Assembly (NCBI GenBank): GCA_029953675.1
Contig: JAMWBK010000005.1
Location: forward strand, 2,747,001-2,811,000
Length of the DNA stretch: 64,000 nucleotides
Direction of reading: 5' to 3'
Source: Rhodosorus marinus
Taxonomy: Eukaryota > Rhodophyta > Stylonematophyceae > Stylonematales > Stylonemataceae
Shown: in pieces, positions 34,174 to 46,100 of the stretch
Layout of the letters: every line of letters begins with the position of its first letter
How positions within the stretch are numbered: position 1 is the first letter of the stretch
Program-made: the position numbers and the translations under genes
Notes under the pieces: model-generated
Databases searched by the model: none
Told to the model about the DNA's origin: nothing
The model's input: the letters and a program-made list of their open reading frames with translations, nothing else

Positions 34174-34707
34174 TCTTCCCCTCAGCGCACAGATCGCAAA
34201 AGACTATCTGGTCAAACGCTCTTCAGACCGGGTTCTAGCCTCCTTCTGCATTTATCAGATTCCAGAAAGAGAGCGTTCCTCTCTGTCCTTCATCAGTGCC
34301 CAAACATCCCATCCCCAAACCTGCCACCCCACCCGAAACCCAATGCCATTCACCCTCTTCTAAAATCCTTTCAGGGAAGAACTCTTCAGCAGAAGTCCTA
34401 ATCCACGCATCTAAGCCACTGACCAATTAAGTTCGATGATAGAAAATATATCAAATATTTTATATAAATTCAGTCTAATTATCAGTCATTATTAGTCGAC
34501 CAGTCAATTTTTGAAAAGTGATGGATAAGTAGCGCATGCCACGTGTTACAATTATTTCTATTGGTTTATCAATATTGTTTTGAAGTAATTTGAAAGATAT
34601 ATTGAGATATATTCTGAAAAGATCATTGTTTGTTATGAAAAATTGACTATTTGGATTTTAGTCTGAGCGATGATTGGTAAGGCTTTTGGCTTTTTTGGTT
34701 CTTTTCT
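34174..34707. other. Spacer between SDR and citrate synthase genes
   Basis: C-rich leader sequence of the SDR gene runs to about 34400. The stretch 34430-34660 is AT-rich and probably contains the 3' flank of the citrate synthase gene. No gene is seen. Confidence 0.5.
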
Positions 34708-36684
34708 TCAAGCCGATTCGGCCTCTAGGAGTTGGTGGATTGCCTCGGTAGTCATACTCTTTGGCCTCTCGATTGGAAGTCCTAGCGCGCGATCCCAGAC
34801 AAGGTTGGCGAGTGCTCCAATAGCTCGACTAATACCGAACATGACGGTGTAGTAACTTTCTTCGACAAGGCCGTAGTGCTGCAGAAGGACGCCTGAGTGA
34901 GCATCGACGTTTGGCCACGGGTTCTTGACCTGAATTGAGAGAGACCCGAGGAACCAAAGGCGTTGAGATTTGTTCTGAGTATCTCTGGCTCTCTCAAGCA
35001 CCCTTCGCTTCAAAACATACCTTGCCCTGCTCGTTCAAGACTGCTGGGACCACCTCAAAGAGGAGCGAGACAAGTTTGAACATTTCGTCGTCTGGCAAGT
35101 TCTTCAGCGCAAATTCTCTCTGGCAGGTGTACCGTGGATCGGTCTTCCTGAGTACCGCATGTCCGTATCCCGGGATGACCTAGATGGAAAGAAAAATTGT
35201 TAGTTTCACCCTCTCTCAGGTATCATCGGTCACGGACTGTTGTCCTGGCCTTTCGGGTCCCTTACTTTGCCAGAGTTCAGCTGATCCCAGCACAGCTTTG
35301 TCAGGTTGTCCTTGGTGGGCTCTGCTCCATCGAGCTGAGCCTTGATGCCCTTAATCCACTTCAAAACCTCCTGATTCGCAAGTCCATGGAGGGGACCTGC
35401 AAGTCCGTTAAGACCGGCTGCCAGCGATAGGTAGGGGTCCGACAGGGCTGACCCGACCAGCTTAACTGTATGCGCCGAGACCTATCAAGTCCGCACAACG
35501 CACAAACCAAGTTAAGATGCATTTGCGTCAAAGGTGAAAGCTGGCCTCTTCTGGGCGGCATCTTACGTTGCCACCTTCGTGATCAGAGTGAATGACGAGG
35601 TACAAGCGCATAAGATCATGGAAAGCAGGGTTGTCATAGCCCATCATCATCGAGTAGTTTGCTCCCATATCCAGAGACGGATCTGAAGGGGTCATCTTGC
35701 CATCCCTATAAATATTGCAGTAGATCCTTGCTGCAACCTCAGGTAACCTTGCGATGATGTTGAGGGTGTCCTCCAGGTAGTGATCCCAGTACATGGTCTT
35801 CGGGGTTCCCTGTGAGTGAGGTGGAGAATTTCGCGAACAATCAGTACCAGTTCAGACCAAGCGTTGAGTCCTCTCGGTTGCTTACCTTCGCATATTCAGC
35901 TGCCATAACAGAGTCCTCTTGAAGCGCGAGTGTCCCAATAGCAAGTTGTGACATTGGGTGCATCGTCTTCGGAAGTCCGTTGATAATCTTTGTAACGCTG
36001 TCCGGAACCTATGCAGGCCGAGAGACACGACTAAGCATTCTAAGGTAGAAGTATATCACATCTCTATATGTGGGAGGCCATCCACGATTTAATCGGAAGC
36101 TCACCTTGGCCCTGCTGGCCAGGTCTTTACGAAGACCAGCAATGTTGGCCTCCGTCGGGATATCCCCAGTTAGCAAGAGCCAGATCAGGGACTCCGGGAG
36201 CGGCTCGGAGCCGCCCTTTGCACGTGGAAGCGTTTCCTAAGAGAAACAGAATTAATTAAAGCCATAGGGGTTAATCTCTCAATAACAAGTTCCACATGGA
36301 ACGAGCTCGGATTGGCTCGAGGGCAAATTCAATTTTGAACCAAACGATTACTTCCTTTCGCCTCATTGCGTTTAGCGGTTCGCCTACCTGACACTCTGGG
36401 ATCGTGTACCCTCGGAACCTAATCCCTTCCATTGGATCCAGAAGCGAGGTCTCGTAAGTCATACACTTCACCGATCGCATTCCTCCATACGCCTGGGCCA
36501 CAGTGCAGCTTCCCAAAACCTTCTGACCATGCTTTTCCCTTATTTGCTTAACATCGGCCTGCATCTTCGGGATCTTCGAAGCCAGCACTTCCTTCAATCC
36601 ACCCGTCGAGAGCCCGCGAACCGCGCCGGTGAGGAGACCACGATGGCCTCTCCGCAATGCCACCCTTCCCAGAGTCCTAATCAT
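34708..36684 (-). CDS. Citrate synthase, mitochondrial
   Basis: Seven exons (36684-36388, 36236-36105, 36008-35886, 35809-35567, 35481-35266, 35179-35021, 34929-34708) are all phase 0 and give 463 aa, the size of animal and fungal mitochondrial enzymes. The first about 25 residues are Arg-rich with few acids ([12 protein letters not shown]), a clear mitochondrial presequence. Catalytic elements are present: H-S-D-H-E-G-G-N (first catalytic His), [14 protein letters not shown] (second His and citrate Arg) and the Asp in [12 protein letters not shown]. The enzyme condenses oxaloacetate and acetyl-CoA in the TCA cycle. It belongs to the mitochondrial eukaryotic type, not the peroxisomal or bacterial hexameric type. 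Confidence 0.97.
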
Positions 36685-37988
36685 TTCTTCTTTCTATCCT
36701 TCACCGGATTTACTTCTTTCTCAGTTTCCCTGTATCTCTCAATCCAGGTATCTATGCTCTCACTCCTACCCCCCCACTACTAGTAAGCAACTTTCTCTCG
36801 GAATATCAAACTAGTCTTTGATTCCATGTCAACGGCCCCGCGAGCAATTCCCCTATTCGATTGGACCCTATTCCTAGCGATTGATCATTCTAAACTGTAA
36901 AAGCTGAGTTAATAAATACAATTATTCAAGTCTAATACTAAATATACATTATACATACTATATAAACGATCATATTGACCCCTGATCGTATCGGCCCCCC
37001 CACCCAAGCAAAAAAAGAAAACTCCGTTGAGCTGAGCCTCGAGCGAACAGTACTTGGCAAGTGTCATCAACAGCTCGGGAGTAGGCTTATCTAATAATTT
37101 TATTTATTCAATACAATGTTCTTCTCACGTCGGAATGAGATGGTGACGCTTAAATATATATACTGTTAACCAATAATCATTGATCAGCATTTTTCCGAGG
37201 TGGGGAAATTCAGACGGATTTATATAGTGCTTATTCATTTTTTGAACCTTTATATACGGTATCAATATTTAGAAATTAGATATTTATAGAGTTTAAGAGG
37301 ACAACAGTGAATATCTACGGTTTGGTCCTGATGGCGGGTGTCCCAAAATTCTATGGTTCAATTTTTATTGGGATTTTGGAAACAAGTTCCTTTGTGAATG
37401 TATATTTAGAGCATTTTTTACGTTAAGCCTTTGGTGATTGGATAAAAAGATTTTGAATATAATTTTAAAAAGAACAGAATCAAAGATTAGAAGCTCTTGA
37501 TTGATGAATCGGGGTGGCAATATTGACCAATGAAAAGGCGCGCTGGTGGTCTTATTAGTATTTTGGATGTTTTCGCTATCGATTGAAGTGTAACGGGTTT
37601 TCTTCTTTTCAACCAATTAACTGAGGTATGCCAATCAATCAGATCCAGCGGTTAAGACATTACCGGTTCGTTTATCGAAATAGAGACGATGACTTCTCAA
37701 AAGACTCTATGCTGAGCTCTAGAGTTCGGCGGAAGGACATCACGCACTCTATCAGTAACCAGAAAAACGGTTCACTTTGAGATATAGACTGGAGCGAGTA
37801 TTCCTGAGAAAGACTGTCGCTTTGAATCGAAAGTCTTCGCTTCGCTTTTATCCTACCGTAGCATTCTTTGGTCCGTCCGATTCGATGGCTTGTTCGAACG
37901 GGGACGGAAGAGAATCTGTGGATGCTGCTGGTGAGCGGCTTGAGTGCACACCGGACTTCTGTAAGAGAACGATCTTTGGCTCTTCCCC
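36685..37988. other. AT-rich spacer
   Basis: The citrate synthase leader (to about 36780) is followed by AT-rich DNA to 37620. Short frames at 37777-38071 near the copia remnant carry no recognisable domain. Nothing else is supported. Confidence 0.5.
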
Positions 37989-38541
37989 ATGTGCTACTTA
38001 ACAGCCGCGACCTTCAGCGAAATCTGGGTCTTGGAACACCCAGGCGATGCATGCATAGGAGTAACAGGTAGTTCAACTCCCACACTGCGAGGAACTATCT
38101 TCCCACGAGACGCCGCCGAGTTCTCGAGAGATGAACTCGAGACTTACCTGCACACAAAAGCAAATATGAGGTTGCAGCTTGTGTGCTTAGGGGACAGTGA
38201 ACACAGGCATCTATGCACGATAAGGCAACGCTCACAGATTTGTGCGTCTTCGTGAAAAAGCAAGCGTACCTGCTCGTATACGTAGACGACTTCCTGATCA
38301 CAGGAAGCAGCCAAGGTGTGTTGGCCCCATATCCTTCGGCTCGTGGATGCGGCTTTGACAGTGTTCGCGTGTTACTCGCAATAGCCGCACAACGCAACTA
38401 CGACATCACAGCAGATGGATGATCCATTGCTTATCTTAACGTAGAACTCGATGATGAACTCGACATGGAAAGGGCCACCGTACACAAGACAACAACGGAA
38501 AAAGAAACAAGGTCGGCAGGAGGGCGATACGAAGACCCAAT
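37989..38541 (+). pseudogene. Scrambled Ty1/copia polymerase remnant
   Basis: Two reverse transcriptase pieces lie in the wrong order. At about 38210-38310 is L-T-D-L-C-V-F-V-K-K followed by L-L-V-Y-V-D-D-F-L-I-T-G-S, the late RT segment with the catalytic Y-V-D-D. At about 38350-38480 comes S-V-R-V-L-L-A-I-A-A-Q-R-N-Y, an in-frame stop (38420-38422) and then A-Y-L-N-V-E-L-D-D-E-L-D-M-E, the early RT segment that normally precedes it by over 100 residues. An upstream frame (37989-38255) may be further remnant. No LTRs, primer-binding site or complete gag-pol were seen. The insertion is inactive. Confidence 0.7.
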
Positions 38542-38845
38542 GGTATAGTATGTCGAAAATTAATTGATGCAGTTGCAGATGAGGACTAAACTGTATTTAT
38601 AGGAAACCCAGCCCTGAAATCCAGTGGCGACGAACACCGAAAAAGGCGGAGTCACGCCTCAGGAAATGAGATCAGCCAGCATATCAAGCAACCCAAGGGA
38701 GTGGACCTAGTCAGCTCGCTTTATTACTCCTGCTCTTCGTACTCGGTCTGGCATCTAAAGTCCTGGGTATCCTCACAACCTTTCGTGGCATTCGATCGGG
38801 ATGACGCTTTGTTTCAACGCCACTCGTGGTCGATCTCTTGAATGT

Positions 38846-40285
38846 CTACGCTCTGGCTCTGGAAACCATTTGATCAATGCGGTTAGGTCCGGGCTTGTTC
38901 TGCCATATGTCCTCGATTTCTTGAAGAACCTCCGGCGTGAGCTTTTCTACTATCTTGAGAGTAGCAAGGTTCTCCTCGAGCTGCTTAGTGGATGTGGCGC
39001 CCTGCAGCAGAAAGAAGTTTTAGCTCATTTGTACAGAGCATCGCACCAACAACTAAGGCAACTCACCAAAATCACAGTCGAGACATGGGGATTGACATAA
39101 CAGAAGCCAAGTGAAAGCTGCGCCAGATTGCATCCAAGCCTCTCAGCAATGGGCTTCATAGCAGCAACTTTTTCCAAATTCCCAGGAGTCATGTAGCGAT
39201 CGCTGAGTCCCTCATAGCCTTCCAGAGACAAGCGGCTACCCTCGGGTACGTTTCCGTCCAAATACTTCCCTGAACGACCAAATTGAAGACGAGACCACGG
39301 ATCCGTGAGCCGATGTCTCCTGAGAAGCTTGGTGGCAAGTGGGAGGTGAAGCACTTTTACCTGTGAGAACCCCACTGGCCAATGGGCTCCAGATAGTCGT
39401 TCCATACCCGAACTTTTCAAAGACAGGATGATAGGCCTTGTCGAGGTTATCCCTTACGATCAGATTGTACTCGCACTGGTCCGCAATAGGCTTCGCCAAG
39501 TTCAGCTTGTCGGCAACCTCGCAAGCCTCCATAATACGCTCAACAGGCCATTCTGTTCAAGCGCGATTTCAGATCAGTCCATTTCAATTCTATAGCATCT
39601 AATTCCTTGACGGATCGTACCTGACGTTGCCCAGTAGAACGTTTTTCCTGTATCGATCAAGTAATTGAAGGCTCGTACAATCTCGTCCATTGGGGTGAAA
39701 GGATCGTGTCTGGTGGACAAAACAGCAGTATTACTCTGAGAGGATCTTCTCACAGATTTGTATGTTTTCAGGTCCCGAGCCTACCTGTGGGCGAACACTA
39801 TGTCAACGTAGTCCAAACTCATCCGACCCAAGGCATCATTGCACCCTTCGATGATATGCTTCCTGCTGAGACCGACGTTGTTCAAACGGGCCTTGTATCC
39901 AAAGAACAGTTTCGTCGAAATAACCAAGTCGTTTCTATCCCAAACCTTGTCCTCGATCCCCTTCTTTACGGAAAGACCCATCAACCTTTCGGAGTCTCCA
40001 TTCGCGTAAACTTCAGCGTTGTCGAAAAAGTTTATTCCAGACTTGTATGCCACTTTCATTAGCTCGTAGGCCTTGTCCACGTCCACTTGGGTTTTGAAAG
40101 TCACCCATGATCCAAAGCTCAACCTCGATACCTAGCTCCAAAACAAAAAAACAGAACACACCGCGCAAAGGAAGATCTCTCAGGGTACCATTCCAAAAAG
40201 CCAGAATAACAAAAAGGGGCGTAATCCAACGGAAGGAAGCTCTCCTCACCTTCAATCCACTCCTTCCAAGATATTTATACTGCAT
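38846..40285 (-). CDS. Aldo-keto reductase, K+-channel beta-subunit type
   Basis: Six exons (40285-40250, 40131-39785, 39709-39621, 39552-39361, 39269-39067, 39001-38846) encode 340 aa. The protein matches the KCNAB/AKR6 branch. It opens M-Q-Y-K-Y-L-G-R-S-G-L-K-V, has G-I-N-F-F-D-N-A-E-V-Y-A-N-G (catalytic Asp and Tyr), the Lys in S-T-K-L-F-F-G, H-R-H-D-P-F-T-P-M-D-E, and N-L-I-V-R-D with W-S-P-L-A-S-G-V-L-T-G-K-Y. The end carries G-A-T-S-T-K-Q-L-E-E-N-L for NADPH binding. Plants and algae use such enzymes for carbonyl detoxification or as channel subunits. It is the downstream member of a tandem pair on the same strand. Its upstream region is C/A-rich on the + strand. Confidence 0.93.
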
Positions 40286-41734
40286 GTCTCCCTTCCCTCC
40301 AAACCTCGAAACGACAAAAAAGAAAGAACACACACACACGCCCCCTTTCCAATTCACAAACGATTCGTCGTCAAACCACAACCAACAATGAAGAAAAAAA
40401 AACCAACACCAACCCAGCTCAAATGTAGAAGACACGCAAAACAGACTGTACCCCGCCTCCTCTCCCACACCTTCCGCAAACTGATATCACCCTCTATAAT
40501 ATGTAGACTGACTAAACCGTGACCAGTCCCAGATCGATAGCTCAACTGCTCCTTCACCACCAAACTCCAAAACCAGTTCGGCAAATCCAGAATCAACCAA
40601 AATATTACACAATTCAATAATTTTATTAACTTTTCTATATTTTGAGACCTTTTCATCCATTTTGTGGTCAATATTTAGGAGGGGGGGTAATTGAATACAT
40701 TAAAATATCAATGCCTATATTTTTATATTTTTAAGAAGTACTATCAGAAGCACTCTTAACCCCTGCGAGATCCTCTATAAAAAGAATCATAATATGAAAT
40801 ATAGATATTGATTTTAAAATTATTTTAGTGTTCTATCTGGATTTTTAGTTTTAATATATTTATATTCATGTATTTATATATTGAAAATATGTATATTTAT
40901 AGGCGTTATCTTGAAAATTTTGATGGATCTGAGTTCCAACTGAAAAGGTTTGATATTTTATTTGAAATATGATGATTTGGTAGGGATTAGGGGAAGGGCT
41001 GGGCAAAGACGATGGGGTGGGGTGGGAGGGGATGGATGCATATGTTCATTTTTGTGGGAAGAGAAAGAGGATTGCTGAGGGTATAGCAAGATTAAACAGA
41101 GCACGGAGGGCGCAATTTGCGTACCTCCAAGGTTAAAGTAGCATTGATGCGGCCGCGCCAGCGGGAACTCGACTGGCTAGCCAGCGATCACCGGAACACT
41201 TCTTGAATCCAACAGGTTCCGATAGCAAAGGTTTCTAGCCGATCGGCCAAAGCCGAAGCTCAAGGTTTCTGGGGTAGATAGTGAATTGGCTTCGTTTCTC
41301 TAACTATGGCGCTGGGCACAGCGGAGATATTGGGCTGCTTGAAACAAGCAGTAGTCAAGGTGTACTAACATTGGTGCGCTAGGGGATTCACTGTGTTGAG
41401 CTCCTAGAGAGCTGAAGCAGGAATCTATGAAGCGCACAAGAGCTGATTCTTAGCAGGAGTTAAAGCGCGTTTATGAAAGGATGATTTCCTGTGCCGCCTT
41501 GAATAATGATGTCTCTGTATTGCTGTGGTTAGATACGTGCGATCATACGTCGCAGCTTCAGATTTGGGCCATGGTTTTCTCGTTGTACAGTATGCTTTAC
41601 GTTCAGATGAAATGTCACGGTGACAAGCCTGCACCTCTTCAGAATCGATCAGATAGAATGGTGTAGAACAGATGACTCTCTACACGACATAGCTTGCTAC
41701 ACGGTGGTACGCTCTAGGACCTAACAAGCATTAC
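40286..41734. other. Spacer between the two aldo-keto reductase genes
   Basis: The leader of the first gene is C/A-rich to about 40450, then comes very AT-rich DNA to about 40970. A G-rich stretch at 40980-41080 resembles a plus-strand leader, but no plus gene follows. Frames at 41425-41666 have no motif. Confidence 0.45.
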
Positions 41735-43140
41735 TTATGATTCCGTTCGCCCAAGCTTGGGCTTGTTGTTCCAAACACTTTCAATTTCGTCCATTATAGC
41801 TGGCGTCAACCTCTTTGAAATTTCAACCACCTCGAGGTTCTCTTTCAGCTGTTTGACTGAGGTAGCTCCCTATGTACAATTTAGAACGTCGGATTCGTTC
41901 AGCTTCCTACAGGAAAGGAAAGGGGCGAACTACTGTATCAACCTTACGAGGACGATCGACGTGACGTTTTGTTTCACGTAGCTGAACGCAAGAGACAACT
42001 GCTCAAGCGTACACCCTAGCCTCTCTGCGATTGGCTTCATTTTCTGCACGGCTGAGAGGCTATTCTCAGAGAAGTAGAACTGTTTCAGCCAATGCATGTC
42101 CTCCATGGAGAAGCGGCTACCGTCTGGTACGTTGCCGTTCAAGTATTTGCCTATCCCGATCAAGTGTGAAAGGCGAGCGTAAGAAGGCAAATGCCTAGAA
42201 CTCGTGAGCACCAAGGACGTCTTACCAGTTAGAACCCCGCTCGCTAGCGGGCTCCATATCATTGTCCCGTAGCGATACTTTTCGAAAACGGGCTCGTAGT
42301 CTCGATCAACCTTGTCCCTAACTATCAAGCTGTGCTCACATTGGTCCGCTATAGGCTTCACCATGTTGAGCTTCTCAGCCACTTCGCAGGCCTCAAATAT
42401 GCGCTCTACAGGCCATTCTGATTTTTGACGGCGAGGAAGATGCGATTCTCAACAATTGCATGTTCGAACTCGCTGTTAGCTCGAGCCCACTTACCTGAGG
42501 TAGCCCAGTAGAAAGCCTTTCCAGTATCTATCAGATGATTGAACGCTCGAACAATTTCCTCCATTGGGGTGTGGGGATCGTACCTGAGCAGAGCAAAACA
42601 TGGAAATCAACTAGGCAATTTTCCAGAAGGCAACTTAACGCCCCAAAAGCTCACCTATGACAGAAACGATATCCACATATTCTAGTCCCATTCTATCCAA
42701 GGAGGCAGCTGCCCCTTCTAATACGTGCTTTCTGCTAAGTCCAACGCTGTTCAGCTTCTCTCCGCCTGCGGATATACTGGAGTTGTATCCGAAGAAGAGC
42801 TTTGTCGTTATGACAAGGTCACTCCTCGACCAAAACTTTTCTTTGATACCCCTGTTAACGGCACGCTCCATCAATATCTCTGAATCCCCGTTTGCGTAGA
42901 TCTCAGCATTGTCGAATACATTGACTCCGCCCTCATAGGCGACCTTCATAAGCTCAAAAGCACTGTCCTCGTCAACTTGGTTTGTAAATGTCAATCATGA
43001 TCCAAAGCTCAGCCTCGAAACCTGGAACACGTCATAAAAATTCAGATTCTCCCATCATAATACTCCGCAAATTTCCTATTTCAAAAAATCTCCGATGGCC
43101 TCACCTTTAGCCCGCTCCGTCCAAGATATCTATACTCCAT
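41735..43140 (-). pseudogene. Aldo-keto reductase paralogue with two lesions
   Basis: This is a six-exon paralogue of the gene at 38846-40285 with all five intron positions conserved. My exons are 43140-43105, 43021-42655, 42583-42495, 42417-42226, 42150-41948 and 41869-41735; exons 3, 4 and 5 have exactly the lengths of the paralogue. Two defects break the frame. A TGA at 42997-42995 replaces the Trp codon of G-S-W-V in the paralogue. One base is missing near 42664-42666, where the coding strand GTTTCTGTCATAG stands in place of the paralogue's longer GTGTTCGCCCACAG, so exon 2 no longer splices in phase. Otherwise the sequence is well preserved, including D-N-A-E-I-Y-A-N-G and W-S-P-L-A-S-G-V-L-T-G-K-Y, and a seven-residue insertion in phase. 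It is a recent pseudogene, or an intact gene with errors in the assembly (the missing base is in a T run). Both the stop and the shift would have to be wrong for it to be functional. Confidence 0.85.
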
Positions 43141-46100
43141 CTCCGTAAACCAATCCCCAAAAAGCGGCAAAACTCAATTAACTCTCTCTGTCTGACTTTC
43201 CTCCTCTAAAACAATCTTAACTTCAAGCAGTACCCAAGATTTCCGTACACGGATCCCAAAGCTCAACCTATATACCCCTCCAATCCCTTCTAACCATCTT
43301 TTACCAAAATCGCCAACGACCAAATACCAAAACGATCTCTCCATACCCCCAAAAAACTACAAAAAACAACGAATCTTCCCAAACGGGAAATCAAGTTCAA
43401 TCATAATCCTCCCATTATTCAATCAAAATATTGTACTATTTGAAAGAAATTATTATATTGACTGATCTCGACTAGCTCGAACCAATAGGAAGGACTGGCA
43501 GCGGAAAAATTCCGCACAGCTGTTTTTTTTGGCAAAGGTTTCCATCTTTGCGATAGTCGCGGGGGGCACGCCCAGAGGCGCTGGATTGACGCGACCGTGT
43601 GAGCCTGTAACTAGCGTGGTTCATTGAAGCCGTGGGGTGTTAACCGGGGCTTTCGAACATAGCGAGTAACTCTGGCTTTTGCAGCGTGACTCTGGCAAAA
43701 GCGCAAGTGGCTCCGTGCGGGCTTTTTTGTTTCGGATGTAAAACGTTAACAAGAGTGGCTGTGCTGGTTCTGGTCAATGCGTCTCCTTCCTATTGGTTTG
43801 AGCTAAGAAAACCCCTTGCGACTATTAAGCACATACTGTAGGAAGTAGCGCGAATCAGGGCTTCCCTTGTATACGCCTGGTTGCTGTGGTTCTGTCCATG
43901 AGCAGACCTTGTTCACGGGAATTACAGGGGATAAATTTTAATCAATCGAATAAAATTATCGAGCGCGATGGAAGAGTGACAAAGAATTGGTCTCTTTCAT
44001 CTAAGGTGAGGAGTAGTGAGAGTTTTTAGGCTGCTTGCAACAGCATTGTTCCATGGTTTCCTCGTCGCATAGTACGCTTCATGAGCGCTCTAGGGCGAGC
44101 GATTTGATGCCACAAATCGTTGTTGTGGACTTGGACCTGAGTTGTTGTTCTGTCCATGAGCGAGATAAGGACCAAAGCCTGAAGAGTTTTAGCTCCATGG
44201 AGTGGGGTGGAACTGCCAACTCTGGCCCTAGAGTATTTATTGGGAGCGATCTATTCCCGTGAATCGCTGTTGGGGACTTGGACCGGAGTTGTTGTCCAGT
44301 CGATGAGTGACATAAGGATACGACAAGTCCTATAGATTATGTGCATAGGAGGTTAAGACGCTACCATTAAACAGACAATTCAAAAGCTTTGCTGGGTAGG
44401 GATTGTGATACATTTATTTTAAATGTTTATTATTCGTTGAATGTGGGCCCCACATCGCGGTGCGTTCATTGAAAACTGAGTAGATTATGAGGTGGTGGTT
44501 TTACTAGTGGATTTTGAGGCGGAACGCAAAATAAAACCCTTTGACCTTTTCTTCTATTCTGCAACCATCCTCGTTTCTTTGAATATGTTCACTGGGCGTG
44601 CGTCGAATGTTCTGGAGGCTGTTCTCTGCCGGACGAACCCGACAATGTGTGGTTCGTTTCTAGGCTCGTGCAAGCGTTTTGACAGCGCTGTCAAGCACAA
44701 ATGCTCTAAATAGCTGCGGTGTTAATATCCCCTAGACATCACTTGGCAAACTCGACTCAAACTTGAGCTGGTAGGATACAACGAAAATTTGCCTTCTTCA
44801 CGTAGTTTCTACGCTGGTTTATCCATTCCGTATCGGAACCGTCAAGCCCACAAAGCATGGAACCTACGCACAAACGTTGCTTCGAGATGAAGAAACTTCA
44901 ATAAATAGGTGTAAATGTTTTGCAACTCCATCGCCTGACTTGTAGACGTGGCGTGAAGTGGTGTTCTATTCCGTTTTCTCTCTACATTGTTGTTCAGAAC
45001 AGTTCTTTTAAACTACTCCCATCCATTATTCGTGCAGACCTAATGGAATAATTGCTCACAAGCATTCTATGCACTCGATGATAATTAAAAGTTCCGTCAA
45101 GTTTTAAGACATCGCCCTACTAAGGAAGCAGTTCCCTAATAGGAAGTTGGCTCTTGTCTCGTATTGAGATCCGCCATGAATTGAATTCGTATGTCTTTCC
45201 CATGTCTAGATGCTGGAGTATCATCTATGAGCGGTGTTGCGTTGTATGCAAGACAATAGTGAATTGAAGAGAAAATAGTCACGGATGATTGGAAAAGGCT
45301 GATCTTCCCAAATCCTCCTGAGATAGCGCGAAACAAGCGCTATCCTAGGACGAAACCTCTGTAGACCGTTCACCGTACTATCATACTTTTTCTGCTACTT
45401 GCTGAACCTCACTTGAGGTATACTGGCTTAAGGGACAGGACAACAACTCCGACTCATACAGCGCACGAGCAGTATCAGGACTCTCTCGTACACGTTAACA
45501 GATGCAGCAATCCCTCAAACTGATTTCTCCAAGCATCCTTCAAATAGCTCCAGCACACAACTAGTTTGGTCTGCAACCCCCCAAACCAGTCATCTCAAGC
45601 AAAAAAGAAAAGGCAAACGGACCAAAAACAAACTATGTAAACTTCAGTAGTTTGCTTGTATGTCGGCCCTTATCAGCACCCCTGTTACCCTTTTCATTGT
45701 AGCACGTGTGTTTTCCTTACTGAACTCGAACCGCTTTTAGTACCGCGTTGGTCTTTACCAAGTGTACGTTACGCGGTGGTGGGTATCCGCGCAACGTACT
45801 CTAACAGACTCATCCCGACGCTCATCGCCACCCGGCCCACCAACTTCTAGCTTTCCAAAAAAGGTTTATTGTACGCCAAAATACTGGTTTTAAAATATAA
45901 TTACAACTATCTTCCAGAAAGAAAGCTATTCAATTAATATCTATTATGAATTTGTAAATATTTATGAGTATTCTAAAAATAGACCTATGCAAAAACTCAA
46001 TTTTTTTCAAATTCGGTGATTTCGAGTGAAATTTTCGTCTGGGCTTCACTGTAGCACTTAGGTCGGTTGATGGTTTGATAAGGTGAACATTGTCGTCATG

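Noticed and set aside
38040-38100. tRNA-like GTTCAA near the copia remnant
   Set aside because: There is no acceptor or anticodon stem that pairs, so it is not a tRNA gene or a convincing primer-binding site.
42655-42670. Alternative splice donor that would rescue the frameshifted aldo-keto reductase copy
   Set aside because: No other GT near the exon end restores phase with the conserved acceptor of exon 3.
42995-42997. TGA in the aldo-keto reductase copy as a selenocysteine or reassigned codon
   Set aside because: Other genes here end in TGA (UTP10, citrate synthase), the position is Trp in the paralogue, and a separate frameshift is also present.
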